Assembly (NCBI GenBank): GCA_050258095.1
Contig: JBLMYD010000093.1
Location: 1 to 22,303, forward strand
Length of the DNA: 22,303 nt
Direction: 5' to 3'
DNA from: VRUE01 sp050258095
Lineage (GTDB): Bacteria; Actinomycetota; Thermoleophilia; Solirubrobacterales; 70-9
Below the pieces are notes generated by a model. The model was not told the DNA's origin and ran no database searches. It saw only the letters and a program-made list of their open reading frames with translations. Numbering within the stretch: position 1 is the first letter of the stretch; every line of letters begins with the position of its first letter. Position numbers and translations under genes: made by a program. Shown here piece by piece: positions 6,372-14,439 of the stretch.

Positions 6372-6818
6372 GTGCGGCTGAGCGAGATCATGACTCCCGG
6401 CGTCGTCACCGCCGCGCCCGAGGCGAGCGCTGTCTCGGTCGCCCGGCAGATGCGCGAGCACCGCGTCGGCAGCGTCGTCATCGTCGACCCGGCCGGCTCG
6501 CCGGTGGCGATGGTCACCGACCGCGACCTGGCCCTGCGCGTCTTCTCCGAGGGAGTCGACCCCGAGTCGGCCGTCGGCGAGCACGCCTCGCGGCCGCTGG
6601 TCTGCGGCGAGCCCGAGATGGAGCTGGAGGAGGCGGCGGCGCTGATGGTCCGCCACCGGGTGCGGCGGCTTCCCGTCGTCGATGCGGATAGGCTCGCGGG
6701 CATCGTCACGCTCGACGACATCGCCGTGCGCACCGGCGATCTCGAGATCGCCCAGAAGATGACCGCCGAGGTGATCGAAGGCGCCCTGCCGCAGTTCTAC
6801 TTCCGCGAGCGTGGCTGA
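6372..6818 (+). CDS. CBS-domain pair protein
   Basis: The protein has 148 residues made of two CBS motifs and little else. The first runs from LSEIMTPGVVTAAPEASAVS through GSVVIVDPAGSPVAMVTDRD. The second runs from about MELEEAAALMVRHRVRRLPV through DRLAGIVTLDDIA. Stand-alone CBS pairs bind adenosyl nucleotides and report energy state to partner proteins; the partner here is unknown. GTG 6372 gives the normal family N-terminus directly before SEIMTPG and has a TACGGT box six bases upstream. An in-frame ATG at 6336 would overlap the previous gene by four bases and add 12 atypical residues. The stop is three bases before the next gene, so cotranscription with the ABC exporter genes is possible. 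Confidence 0.88.
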   Translation: MRLSEIMTPGVVTAAPEASAVSVARQMREHRVGSVVIVDPAGSPVAMVTDRDLALRVFSEGVDPESAVGEHASRPLVCGEPEMELEEAAALMVRHRVRRLPVVDADRLAGIVTLDDIAVRTGDLEIAQKMTAEVIEGALPQFYFRERG

Positions 6819-6821
6819 GGG

Positions 6822-7790
6822 ATGAGCGACCGGCGCAAGGCCTTGGCCTGGGAGGCGCGCTGGGCGCTGCCCACGGCGATCGCGACCTTCGCGGCTGTCG
6901 CGCTGCTGATCGCCTGGTTCATCCTCATCGGGTCGTACGGAGGCGGGGGCGAAGCCGAAGGCCTGCGCGAAATTCACAGCCACGCCGGCGCGATCACGTT
7001 CGCCAGCGTCCTCCAAGCTCTCGGCTTCGCCCTGCTCGCCGCTCCCCTCGCCTACATCTTCCAGGCGGCGCTGCTGCGCAGCGACCGGATGCGCTCGCAG
7101 TTTCGAGCCCTGGTCATAGCCGCGCCGCTGGCGCTGGCCGTCGCGGCCCTGCTCAGCACCGCGTCGGCCAAGAACGCCGCCTTCGACTTCACCGCCGGCA
7201 AGGTCCAGGCGACGCTCAGCGTCAAGGAAGCAGCGAGCGAATGCCGCTCCGAACGCAAGGAAGACGCAAAGGGCTTCCGCGAAGAATTCGGCAAGGGAGG
7301 GGCCGCTGTCCCCGCCTGCGTCAAGGAAAAGCGCGAAGACGACGCCGCGTCGAACGCGCTCAAAGACGCCTCGCTGCGCAAGCCAGCCGACGTTCTCCAG
7401 GCCGCCGGCGTCATCGCTCTCATCTTCGCCCTCGTCTACTGCTCGCTGAACGCGATGCGCACGGGCCTGCTCACCCGGTTCTGGGGATCGCTCGGCATTG
7501 CGCTAGGCGTCGCCACCCTGTTCGGCCTGTTCCAGGTCGACCTGATCTGGTTCGTCTACATCGGCCTGCTCGCCGCCGGCTGGCTCCCCGGCGGTCGCCC
7601 GCCCGCCTGGGCGGCGGGGGAAGCGATCCCCTGGCCGACGGCGGCGGAGAAAGCGGCGGCGGAACTTGAACCTCCGGATGGCAGCGACCCGGATGGCGGC
7701 GACCCGGATGGCAGCGACCCGGATGGCAGCGACCCGGATGGCGGCGAGCTCGATGACGGCGAGGAGGATGGAACCGAAGCGCGGGACTGA
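6822..7790 (+). CDS. Polytopic membrane protein with repeated acidic DPDGS tail, linked to an ABC exporter
   Basis: The protein has 322 residues. Hydrophobic segments lie near 16-38, 57-84, 93-112, 193-212 and 222-255, giving about five or six membrane passes. Between the third and fourth is a charged loop (about 115-190) with two Cys. The last 45 residues are soluble and acidic, built on a DPDG(S/G) pentapeptide repeated about five times. Such Asp-Pro-Asp-Gly runs resemble calcium-binding repeats, but that is only a resemblance. I recognise no known family. It lies three bases behind the CBS gene, and its 3' end overlaps the ABC ATPase start by 23 bases, so it is probably a partner of the exporter. 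Confidence 0.75.
   Translation: MSDRRKALAWEARWALPTAIATFAAVALLIAWFILIGSYGGGGEAEGLREIHSHAGAITFASVLQALGFALLAAPLAYIFQAALLRSDRMRSQFRALVIAAPLALAVAALLSTASAKNAAFDFTAGKVQATLSVKEAASECRSERKEDAKGFREEFGKGGAAVPACVKEKREDDAASNALKDASLRKPADVLQAAGVIALIFALVYCSLNAMRTGLLTRFWGSLGIALGVATLFGLFQVDLIWFVYIGLLAAGWLPGGRPPAWAAGEAIPWPTAAEKAAAELEPPDGSDPDGGDPDGSDPDGSDPDGGELDDGEEDGTEARD
7674..7763 (+). repeat. 15-bp tandem repeat, five good copies plus one degenerate
   Basis: The unit CCGGATGGC(A/G)GCGAC repeats head to tail at 7674, 7689, 7704, 7719 and 7734. It varies only at the A/G position, plus the last base of copy five. A degraded sixth copy covers 7749-7763. Units of 15 bp keep the reading frame, so copy-number change would only lengthen or shorten the acidic tail. 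The array ends five bases before the start codon of the ABC ATPase. Confidence 0.9.
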
Positions 7791-8490
7791 TCCCGCGATC
7801 GTCCTGCGGGGCGCGACCAAGACCTACGGCATGGGCGAGGTCGCGGTCCACGCGCTGCGCTCGGTCGACCTCGAGATCTGGCCCGAGGAGTTCGTCGTCC
7901 TGCTCGGCCCGAGCGGCTCGGGCAAGACGACGCTGCTCAACCTGATCGGCGGGATCGAGCCGCCCAGCGCCGGGCAGATCCTCGTCGACGGCCGCGACGT
8001 CGGCGCCCTCGACGAGGAGGGGCGGACCGGCTTCCGGCGCGAGACCGTCGGCTTCATCTTCCAGTTCTTCAACCTGATCCCGACCCTGACCGCGCTCGAG
8101 AACGTCGAGCTGGTGGCGGAGCTGGGCGACGGCCCGGACCGCGCCGCCGAGATGCTCGAGCGCGTCGGCCTCGGCGACCGGCTCGACCACTTCCCGGCGC
8201 AGCTCTCGGGCGGCGAGCAGCAGCGGATCGCGGTCGCCCGCGCCCTCGCCGGCGGGCCGCGGGTGCTGCTCGGTGACGAGCCGACCGGCGCGCTCGACCT
8301 GGAGACGGGCCGCCTCGTCCTCTCCCTGCTGCACAAGCTCAGCCACGAGCTGCACCAGACCGTGCTGCTCGTCACGCACAACGCCTCGATCGGGCGCATG
8401 GCCGACCGCGTCCTGCGCATGCGCGACGGCGAAATCGTCGCCGACGAGGTCAACGAGCGGCCCGAGCCGGCCGAGGCCCTGGAGTGGTGA
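7768..8490 (+). CDS. ABC transporter ATP-binding protein (MacB/LolD type)
   Basis: The protein has 240 residues. All catalytic elements are present: Walker A GPSGSGKTT (47-55), Q-loop FQFFNLIPTLT (98-108), signature LSGGEQQR (146-153), Walker B VLLGDEPTGALD (166-177) and the H-loop His near 204 (VTHN). The FQFFNL Q-loop and the EPTGALD form are typical of the LolD/MacB/YtrE group, which partners with FtsX-type permeases and performs mechanotransmission or lipid and peptide export rather than classical import. The ATG at 7768 follows GAGGAGG directly and overlaps the previous gene. The permease gene follows after seven bases. Confidence 0.95.
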   Translation: MEPKRGTDPAIVLRGATKTYGMGEVAVHALRSVDLEIWPEEFVVLLGPSGSGKTTLLNLIGGIEPPSAGQILVDGRDVGALDEEGRTGFRRETVGFIFQFFNLIPTLTALENVELVAELGDGPDRAAEMLERVGLGDRLDHFPAQLSGGEQQRIAVARALAGGPRVLLGDEPTGALDLETGRLVLSLLHKLSHELHQTVLLVTHNASIGRMADRVLRMRDGEIVADEVNERPEPAEALEW

Positions 8491-8497
8491 GACGCCG

Positions 8498-10861
8498 ATG
8501 AGGACGCTGCGGACGAAGGCGCGCCGCGACATGCGACGGCAGGGCGCCTCGTTCGCGGCGATCGCGATCACGATCTTCCTCGGCGTCACCCTCTTCGGCG
8601 CCAGCTACGACGCCTACCGCAACCTCGACGCCTCCTACAAGCAGGCCTTCACCCGCTACCGCTTCGCCAACCTGACCGCGACCGGGGGCGACGCGACGCG
8701 CTTCGCCGCCGCGGCGCGGCGGACGGCCGGGGTGGAGGCGGTGCAGGCGCGGGTGCAGGCGGACCTGCCGGTCCGCGTCGGCCGCGACAAGTTCCTCGGC
8801 CGGGTGGTCGGGTTGCCGGCGGCGCACCAGCCGACGGTCAACCGGGTCGACGTGCGGGCCGGCTCCTACCTGCGGCCGGGCGACCCGAACGGGGTCCTGG
8901 TCGAGAAGCACACGGCCGACGCCTTCGATCTCGGCCCCGGCGACCGGGTCTCGGTGGTCGGCGCCGGCGGCCCGCGCAGCCTGACGATCCTCGGCGTCGC
9001 CTCCTCGCCGGAGTACTTCTGGCCGGCTCGCAGCCGCCAGGACATCATCCCGGCGGCGAAGGACTTCGGCGTCCTCTTTGCGCCCGAGCCGACGGCGCGG
9101 CGGCTGGCCGGCAGCGCCGGCCCCAACCAGGTCGCGGTCTACTACGACGGCGGCCGCGACTCGCCGTCGCTCGACGTCGCCCTGACCGAACGCGCCACGA
9201 AGCTGGGCGCCGCCGGCACCCTCACCCGCGCCGACCAGGCTTCCAACAGCGCCCTGCAGCAGGACGTCACCAGCTTCCGCGAACTGGCGCTGCTCTTCCC
9301 GCTGCTCTTCCTCAGCGCCGCGGCGCTCGCCACCGGGGTGCTGATGCGCCGCCTGGTCACCGCCCAGCGCCCGGTCGTCGGCATGCTGCGCGCCTGCGGC
9401 TACTCGCGCCGCCAGGTCGTCGCCCACTACCTGACCTTCGGCGTCGTCGCCGGCGCGGCCGGCGGCGTGCTCGGCGCCGCCGCCGGGGTCGCCCTCGCCG
9501 GCGTCGTCACTCAGGCCTACACGACCGAGCTCTCGATCCCGATCACGCTGACCTCGATCTCGCCGCTGACGGCGCTGATCGGGATCGCCTTCGGCCTGCT
9601 CACCGGCTCGCTGGCGGCGGCGCTGCCGGCCGCCGCCGCGGCGCGGGTGCCCCCGGCCGAGGCGATGCGCCGCTTCGCCCCGTCCAGGCCCGGACGGCTC
9701 AGCCTCGCCGAGCGCCTGCTGCCGCCCCTGCGCCGCCTGCCGGTGCGCTGGCGGATGACGCTGCGCTCGATCGGCCGCAACCCGCGCCGCTCCTTCGCCA
9801 CGATCCTCGGCGTCGTCCTCGCCCTCACCCTCGTCCTCGTCTCCTGGGGGATGGTCGACACGACGCAGATCCTGGTCGACCGCCAGTACGGCGAGATCGA
9901 CCGCCAGGACGCCGAGCTCTACTTCCGCGGCGCACTCGAGCCGAGCGAGCTGCGCCGCGTGCGCGAGGCGCCTGGCGTCGCCGAAGTCGAAGCGGCGGTC
10001 GAACTGCCGGTCGCCCTGCGTGCCAACGGCCGCGGCTACCAGACCGTGCTGCGCGGCCTCGCCCGCGACACGACGATGCACGGCTTCCTCCGCGAGGGCG
10101 GCGGGACGACGACGCTGCCGGCCGCCGGGCTGCTCGCCGGCCACGCCCTGGCGGGCAAGCTCGACATCGGCGCCGGCGACACCGTCAGGGTGACGGCGCC
10201 GGGCACGGGCGTCTCGGCGCCGGCCCCGGTTGAGGGCTTCCTCGACGAGCCGCTCGGCACCTACGTCTACGCGCCGCTGGGGCCGATCCGCCGCCTCGCC
10301 GGGCCGCGCCTCGGCCTCGGCAACGTCGCCCTCGTCCGCTACGCGCCCGGCGCCGACCGCGAAGCGATGCGGCGCCGGCTCAGCGCCCTGCCCGGGGTCG
10401 TCGCCTTCTCCGACTCCAGGGCGCTGAAGGACACCGTCAACGAATACCTAGGCCTCTTCTACGCCTTCGTCGGGATCATGCTCGTCTTCGGCGCGGCGAT
10501 GGCCTTCGCCCTCCTCTACAACTCGATCCAGGCCAACCTCGCCGAGCGCTCGGTCGAGGTCGCGACCCTGCGCGCGGCCGGCACGCCCTTCCGCACGCTC
10601 TCGCGGATGATCACCGCCGAGAACTTCCTCGTCACCGCGATCGGCATCGTCCCCGGCCTGATCGTCGGGGTCGAGGTCTCGCGCCTCTTCCTCGCCTCCT
10701 TCGCCAGCGACTCCTTCACCTTCGACCTGCAGGTCAGGGCCTCGACCCTCGTCTTCGCCTCGCTGGCGATCCTCGCCGTCTCGCTGCTCTCCGAGCGCCC
10801 GGGCCTGCGAGCCGTGAAGCGCCTCGACATCGCCGGCGTGGTTCGCGAGCGAGCTGCCTGA
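8498..10861 (+). CDS. ABC transporter permease, double FtsX domain
   Basis: The protein has 787 residues with the ten-helix-like layout of large FtsX/MacB permeases. One N-terminal membrane segment (about 18-37) is followed by an extracytoplasmic MacB_PCD-like domain (about 40-260). A first three-helix FtsX domain ends near the PPAEAMRR coupling segment (about 385). A further helix begins at RRSFATILG (about 430), followed by a second extracytoplasmic domain and a C-terminal FtsX domain (about 650-780) containing RSVEVATLRAAGTPF. This fusion of two permease units is common in Gram-positive bacteria; it would work with the ATPase encoded seven bases upstream. The substrate is unknown. The longer open frame starting at 8273 is shadow over the ATPase gene. 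Confidence 0.93.
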   Translation: MRTLRTKARRDMRRQGASFAAIAITIFLGVTLFGASYDAYRNLDASYKQAFTRYRFANLTATGGDATRFAAAARRTAGVEAVQARVQADLPVRVGRDKFLGRVVGLPAAHQPTVNRVDVRAGSYLRPGDPNGVLVEKHTADAFDLGPGDRVSVVGAGGPRSLTILGVASSPEYFWPARSRQDIIPAAKDFGVLFAPEPTARRLAGSAGPNQVAVYYDGGRDSPSLDVALTERATKLGAAGTLTRADQASNSALQQDVTSFRELALLFPLLFLSAAALATGVLMRRLVTAQRPVVGMLRACGYSRRQVVAHYLTFGVVAGAAGGVLGAAAGVALAGVVTQAYTTELSIPITLTSISPLTALIGIAFGLLTGSLAAALPAAAAARVPPAEAMRRFAPSRPGRLSLAERLLPPLRRLPVRWRMTLRSIGRNPRRSFATILGVVLALTLVLVSWGMVDTTQILVDRQYGEIDRQDAELYFRGALEPSELRRVREAPGVAEVEAAVELPVALRANGRGYQTVLRGLARDTTMHGFLREGGGTTTLPAAGLLAGHALAGKLDIGAGDTVRVTAPGTGVSAPAPVEGFLDEPLGTYVYAPLGPIRRLAGPRLGLGNVALVRYAPGADREAMRRRLSALPGVVAFSDSRALKDTVNEYLGLFYAFVGIMLVFGAAMAFALLYNSIQANLAERSVEVATLRAAGTPFRTLSRMITAENFLVTAIGIVPGLIVGVEVSRLFLASFASDSFTFDLQVRASTLVFASLAILAVSLLSERPGLRAVKRLDIAGVVRERAA

Positions 10862-10869
10862 GCGGGCGA

Positions 10870-10896
10870 CTGTCGAGTTGACCCACGTATGCGGTG
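10870..10896 (+). repeat. 27-bp direct repeat, copy 1
   Basis: This matches 11448-11474 at 26 of 27 bases, in the same orientation. The shared core is GTCGAGTTGACCCACG, then T or C, then ATGCGGTG. Copy 1 begins nine bases after the permease stop and ends just before the stop codon of the DUF559 relic. With its right flank it can fold, pairing TTGACC with GGTCAA. Confidence 0.85.
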
Positions 10897-10897
10897 G

Positions 10898-11447
10898 TCA
10901 AAGTCTCGATTTGTCGATCGCCGCACGCGCTCGGGCGGCAGTGCGACGCAGAACGTCGCGGACGTGCGTGGGATCGTGCTTGACCTGCCAATGAGAGAAG
11001 CGCAGCGGCCACATACCGGCCGTGAGGTGAGCCTGGTCACGTTCCAGCCCCCGTCTCTGCTGCGAGGCGGTGCGGTGGTATCGCAGGCCGTCGGTCTCCA
11101 CGACGATCCGCAGGTCGGGCCAGAAGAAATCGACTTCGTAACCATTCACCCACGCTTTCGTCTCTGGGGTGGAGAGGCCGGCGACGCCTGGCTGGCCGGC
11201 GTAGCTCCCGAGCGACGCGTATAGGGCGTCCGCGCGCACACGGCCGAGCTTGTCGGCCTCGTTGACCGCACGCTCGAGCTTCTTCGGCGGCAGCCGCGTT
11301 GCCTGGTCGATCAGCGTTCGAGTGGGGGACGTGACGGGGATTCTCTCGTGGGTGGTGACTCGCTCGGCTCCAGAGCGGCCCGGCGATAGGCGCGGATCCC
11401 TGGGCGCCGGCTGCTCCTTCCCGGCGGCCGATCTGCGCACCCGCAGG
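10898..11447 (-). pseudogene. Truncated, frameshifted DUF559 (AbiEi-associated) endonuclease-like gene
   Basis: The C-terminal part is a good DUF559 domain with the PD-(D/E)XK core (GYEVDFFWPDLRIVVETDGLR). Before it is the linker usual in this family (IPVTSPTRTLIDQA). Upstream, the family sequence jumps frame. GIRAYRRAALEPSE is encoded in another frame up to about 11360, and ERVTTHERIPVTSP follows in the frame of the nuclease. One missing base near 11357-11362 explains it. The roughly 100-residue N-terminal helix-turn-helix region normally found in full-length members is absent; coding similarity ends at the direct repeat at 11448. An uninterrupted frame with a GTG at 11464 exists (188 residues), but its first 35 residues do not look like the family. 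Confidence 0.75.
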
Positions 11448-11474
11448 CTGTCGAGTTGACCCACGCATGCGGTG
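11448..11474 (+). repeat. 27-bp direct repeat, copy 2
   Basis: This is a near-identical copy of 10870-10896 (26 of 27), lying ten bases from the stop codon of the thyX-like gene. The pair encloses the DUF559 relic exactly, with 578 bp from copy start to copy start. The centre CGCATGCG is palindromic. Confidence 0.85.
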
Positions 11475-11483
11475 TTAAAGGAA

Positions 11484-13148
11484 TCAGCGAGAAGTTCTCT
11501 CCCCCTTGCGCTGGGTGCGGATCTCGCTGAGGATGCGCTCGAGGCGGGGCTCCTGCGAGTCGTCGACGAAGCTCATCGCGGCGGCGACGCCGGGGTGGAC
11601 CGCGGCGATCCGCTCGTGCATCGCCTGGGCGACGGCGCGGTAGGTCGGGTGCCCCTCGCGGCCGGAGCGCAGCTCGATCAGGTGCATCGCCTCGCGCGCG
11701 TTGAGGTCGAGCGAGTAGCGGATCCGGTAGGCGAGGCTGAGCGCGTAGGGCGCCTGCTCGCGCAGGCCGGCGGCGGCGAGCCGCTCGTGCTCGGCCCGCG
11801 AGACCTCCAGCGCCCGCTCGAACTCGTCGCCGAGGCCGGCTTCGCGCACCTCCTCGGGCACGCCCGCGCCGAGATCGGGGCCGAGCCGCTGCCACTGGCA
11901 GGTCAGCATCCGGTGCCGCTGCAGGTCGCGGAAGGCGCCGTAGTCGGAGACGATCTCGAAGCGGTAGCGCAGCGCCTCGAAGCCGCGGCCGGGGCGGTGG
12001 CGGCGGTTGCCGCGCTCGCCGACCATCGCCGCCAGCAGCTCGGCCCGCTCGGCGGGGTCGAGCACGTCGAGGCGGGCGAGGATCTCGGCCTCCGGCGTCG
12101 CCGCCGACTCGTAGAGGCAGGCGGCGAGCAGGTCCTCTTCGCTGCCGTCGACGTGGACCAGCTCGACCGAGGGCGTCGCCGCGCCGGCGCCGCGCCGGTC
12201 GAGCCCGAGCCGCGAGACCCACTCCTCGGTGCGCTCGCGGCGCCGCTCCAGGTAGGAGATCCACTCGCCGCCGCGCTCGGGCCGCTCGACCCGGGAGACG
12301 AAGCTCGGCATCACCTGCTTCAGCTCGCGCAGGATCATCCCGCCGTACTCGCGCGCCTCGGGCAGGGGGGAGGCCATCAGCCGCAGCAGCAGCTGCTCGT
12401 AGGCCTGGCCGGAGGCGTAGATGCCGACGTGGCTCAGGGTCGCCGCCGGCAGCAGGCCGCGCAGCAGGTCGAGCGCCTTGGCCCGGATCGAGCGCCGCCA
12501 GGCCCCCTCGGGCTCCTCCTCGCCGCGCGGCCAGCGCTCGGCTGCCCACTCCTCGACCCGGCCCAGCGAGCGCGAGTAGATCGCGAAGATCTCGTCCATC
12601 GCGGCGCCGAACTCGGGGCCGAGCCCCTCGTCGCGGTAATAGCGGTAGCCGCCGCCGGCGTCCTCGGGCAGCGGCTTGTCGTAGGGGATGTAGCGGGTCG
12701 ACTGCTCGAGGTAGGCGGCGAGGCGCCCGCGCTGCAGCAGCTTGGTGAGGATGTTGGAGACCCACTCGCAGGCGACGTGGGCGCCGCCGACCTGGGCGAT
12801 CGAGTCGTCGCCGTAGCCGACGAAGACGCGCTCGTAGAGCCCCGCCGCCCGCTCCCCCTCGGCGCTGTCGAAGGGCCGCGACCCCTCCGCCGCGTCGGCC
12901 GCGAACTCCTCCAGGTAGAGCCTGCGCACCGTCCCGGAATACCGCGAATAGCGGGCAAAAAGCGCCCCCTTGACCGTCTCCGGCAGGTTGACGAGGGCGA
13001 ACACGGGCCGGTCGAGGTTGGTGAAATGAGGGGCGAGCAGCGCCCGCTCCTCGGCGGTGAAGTCCTCGACCGGGTAGCGCACCGGCGCATCGTAGTCGCC
13101 GCCGCGGCGGGCCGAGAAGCGCGCGAATGTCGCTCGCGTCCGCAACAT
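11484..13148 (-). CDS. thyX: Long, atypical ThyX-family (FAD-dependent thymidylate synthase-like) protein
   Basis: The protein has 554 residues, about twice the 220-250 of ordinary ThyX. The N-terminal half has LEQSTRYIPYD (148-157), the counterpart of the ThyX NExSxRY segment. The C-terminal half has LQRHRMLTCQWQR (409-421), where ThyX has RHRxxS...SxR, and ends with a ThyX-like NAREAMHLIELRS block. ThyX makes dTMP from dUMP using methylene-tetrahydrofolate and FADH2. Here the two parts of the signature are split between two halves, so the fold looks duplicated, and catalysis cannot be assumed. Long forms of this kind are annotated as ThyX in several bacterial groups. ATG 13148 gives the compact N-terminus; a CAGACT box lies eight bases upstream. 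The gene symbol is by family only. Confidence 0.75.
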   Translation of the reverse strand: MLRTRATFARFSARRGGDYDAPVRYPVEDFTAEERALLAPHFTNLDRPVFALVNLPETVKGALFARYSRYSGTVRRLYLEEFAADAAEGSRPFDSAEGERAAGLYERVFVGYGDDSIAQVGGAHVACEWVSNILTKLLQRGRLAAYLEQSTRYIPYDKPLPEDAGGGYRYYRDEGLGPEFGAAMDEIFAIYSRSLGRVEEWAAERWPRGEEEPEGAWRRSIRAKALDLLRGLLPAATLSHVGIYASGQAYEQLLLRLMASPLPEAREYGGMILRELKQVMPSFVSRVERPERGGEWISYLERRRERTEEWVSRLGLDRRGAGAATPSVELVHVDGSEEDLLAACLYESAATPEAEILARLDVLDPAERAELLAAMVGERGNRRHRPGRGFEALRYRFEIVSDYGAFRDLQRHRMLTCQWQRLGPDLGAGVPEEVREAGLGDEFERALEVSRAEHERLAAAGLREQAPYALSLAYRIRYSLDLNAREAMHLIELRSGREGHPTYRAVAQAMHERIAAVHPGVAAAMSFVDDSQEPRLERILSEIRTQRKGERTSR

Positions 13149-13183
13149 CTCTGTGGAGTCTGCAAGGAGTTGCGCGCTGCACC

Positions 13184-13253
13184 TTGACCGGCCGGATTCG
13201 CCGCGCTTTGCTCGCCCCGTGGGCCGGCGAGCGGCGCCGGCGGGAAGGGAGGG
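13184..13253 (+). promoter_or_regulatory. Promoter and ribosome binding site of the SGNH hydrolase gene
   Basis: TTGACC (13184-13189) and TTTGCT (13207-13212) are spaced by 17 bases. About 40 bases of leader follow, then GGGAGGG a few bases before the ATG at 13259. Unlike most starts in the window, this gene appears to have a normal leader with a strong Shine-Dalgarno site. Confidence 0.4.
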
Positions 13254-13258
13254 AAACG

Positions 13259-14410
13259 ATGGGCAGGACTTTTGCAATCGCGTGTCTCGCCACCGTGGCG
13301 GCGAGCGCGTTGGCGACGGTGGAGGCGGAGGCGAGCCCCGGATCGGCGCCGACCGCGATCGCCGCGCTGGGCGACAGCTTCATCTCCGGCGAGGGCGGGC
13401 GCTGGATGGGCAACGGAACGGAATCGTGGGCCACGCGCTCGGGGACGGATCGCGCCGCCGCCTGCGATGCCTGGGGCTACTGCGAGTACGAGCCGGAACG
13501 CGTCTACGGAAGCTCGGAGCGCAACCGCTGCCACCGCTCCGACGTGGCGCCGATCCGCAGCGCGCCGGTGGCGGTCGATCGTCGGGTCAACCTCGCCTGC
13601 TCGGGGGCGCGGGCCGAGAACCTCTGGCCGGTCGCCATGGGCGGTCGTGCGCATTTCGGCGAGCCGCCGCAGGCCGATGCGCTGGCCGCCCTCGCCGCCG
13701 AGGCGGAAGTACGCATGGTCGTCGTCACGGTCGGCGCCAACGACGCCGGCTTCGGCGACCTCGTCGCCGAGTGCGCCCTCGACTGGGCACGCAGCGCCGA
13801 GCGCGCTCCCTCCCTCTGCGCGCCGAGCTCGCGCGCTGCTCTCGAGGCGGCACTGCCGGCGGTCGAACGGCGAGTGCGGCGGGTGCTCGGCGGAGTCAGG
13901 CGGGCGATGACGGGCGCCGGCTACGCTCGCGCCGCCTACAGGCTGGTGGCGATGGGCTACGCGTCGCCGCTTCCCCCCGGGCGTTGGATTCGCTACCCGG
14001 AGTCCGGCTGGAGCCGCCTCGACGCCGGCTGTCCGTTCTGGGACGCCGATGCGGATTGGGCGGCGGGCGAGGCGACCGATTCGATCGACTCGGCCATCCG
14101 ACGGGCCGCACGGTCGGCCGGCGCCGAGTACCTCGACGTCCGCCATGCCCTCGACGGTCACCAGCTCTGCGACCGCCGCTCGGACCAGGTCGGGAGCGGC
14201 GGGCCGACTCCGGACGGCGCCGAGTGGGTGCGCCGACTCGAGCTCGGCGAGGGCTCGCCGCGCGAGTCCCTGCACCCGAACGCCTATGGCCAGCGAGCCC
14301 TCGGCGCCTGCATCGGCCTGCTCTACGCGAGCCCGGTGGGCGACTACGCCTGCCGGCTCGAAGCGGGGCGCACCTACGTCGACGGCATGGCGATCGGGCC
14401 GCTCCGGTGA
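13259..14410 (+). CDS. Secreted SGNH/GDSL-family hydrolase
   Basis: The protein has 383 residues. A signal peptide (about 1-25, ending AEA) is followed by the SGNH blocks. Block I is LGDSFISGEGG with the nucleophile near Ser40; then SGARAENL; then block III VGANDAGF; and block V SLHPNAYGQ with the catalytic His near 339. The GEGG after GDS and the HPN motif are typical of actinobacterial secreted GDSL lipases and esterases. It should cleave esters outside the cell; the substrate is unknown. Several Cys (such as CDAWGYCEYE) could form disulfides. ATG 13259 is chosen for its strong Shine-Dalgarno site and signal peptide; upstream in-frame codons would bury the signal. Confidence 0.9.
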   Translation: MGRTFAIACLATVAASALATVEAEASPGSAPTAIAALGDSFISGEGGRWMGNGTESWATRSGTDRAAACDAWGYCEYEPERVYGSSERNRCHRSDVAPIRSAPVAVDRRVNLACSGARAENLWPVAMGGRAHFGEPPQADALAALAAEAEVRMVVVTVGANDAGFGDLVAECALDWARSAERAPSLCAPSSRAALEAALPAVERRVRRVLGGVRRAMTGAGYARAAYRLVAMGYASPLPPGRWIRYPESGWSRLDAGCPFWDADADWAAGEATDSIDSAIRRAARSAGAEYLDVRHALDGHQLCDRRSDQVGSGGPTPDGAEWVRRLELGEGSPRESLHPNAYGQRALGACIGLLYASPVGDYACRLEAGRTYVDGMAIGPLR

Positions 14411-14439
14411 CTTCATGGTCTATTCTCATGGCCATGAAG
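14411..14439. promoter_or_regulatory. Promoter and nested CATGG operator of the AbrB/PIN toxin-antitoxin pair
   Basis: TATTCT (14421-14426) lies seven bases before the ATG at 14434. It is enclosed by the perfect inverted repeat CTTCATGG (14411-14418) and CCATGAAG (14432-14439). CATGGCCATG at 14427-14436 is itself a 10-bp palindrome covering the start codon. This gives three evenly related half-sites, well suited to an AbrB-type repressor acting on its own promoter. Confidence 0.6.

Noticed and set aside
7674..7763. Tandem repeat considered as a CRISPR array
   Set aside because: Units of 15 bp are directly adjacent with no spacers, are translated in frame, and no cas genes are near.
11037..11468. 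143-residue minus-strand frame starting ATG inside repeat copy 2
   Set aside because: It holds no DUF559 motif and is another frame of the relic.
11472..13187. 571-codon plus-strand open frame over the thyX-like gene
   Set aside because: It is antisense to a gene with clear family motifs. Its translation is a low-complexity Ala/Leu/Gly/Arg string typical of reverse-strand frames in high-GC DNA.
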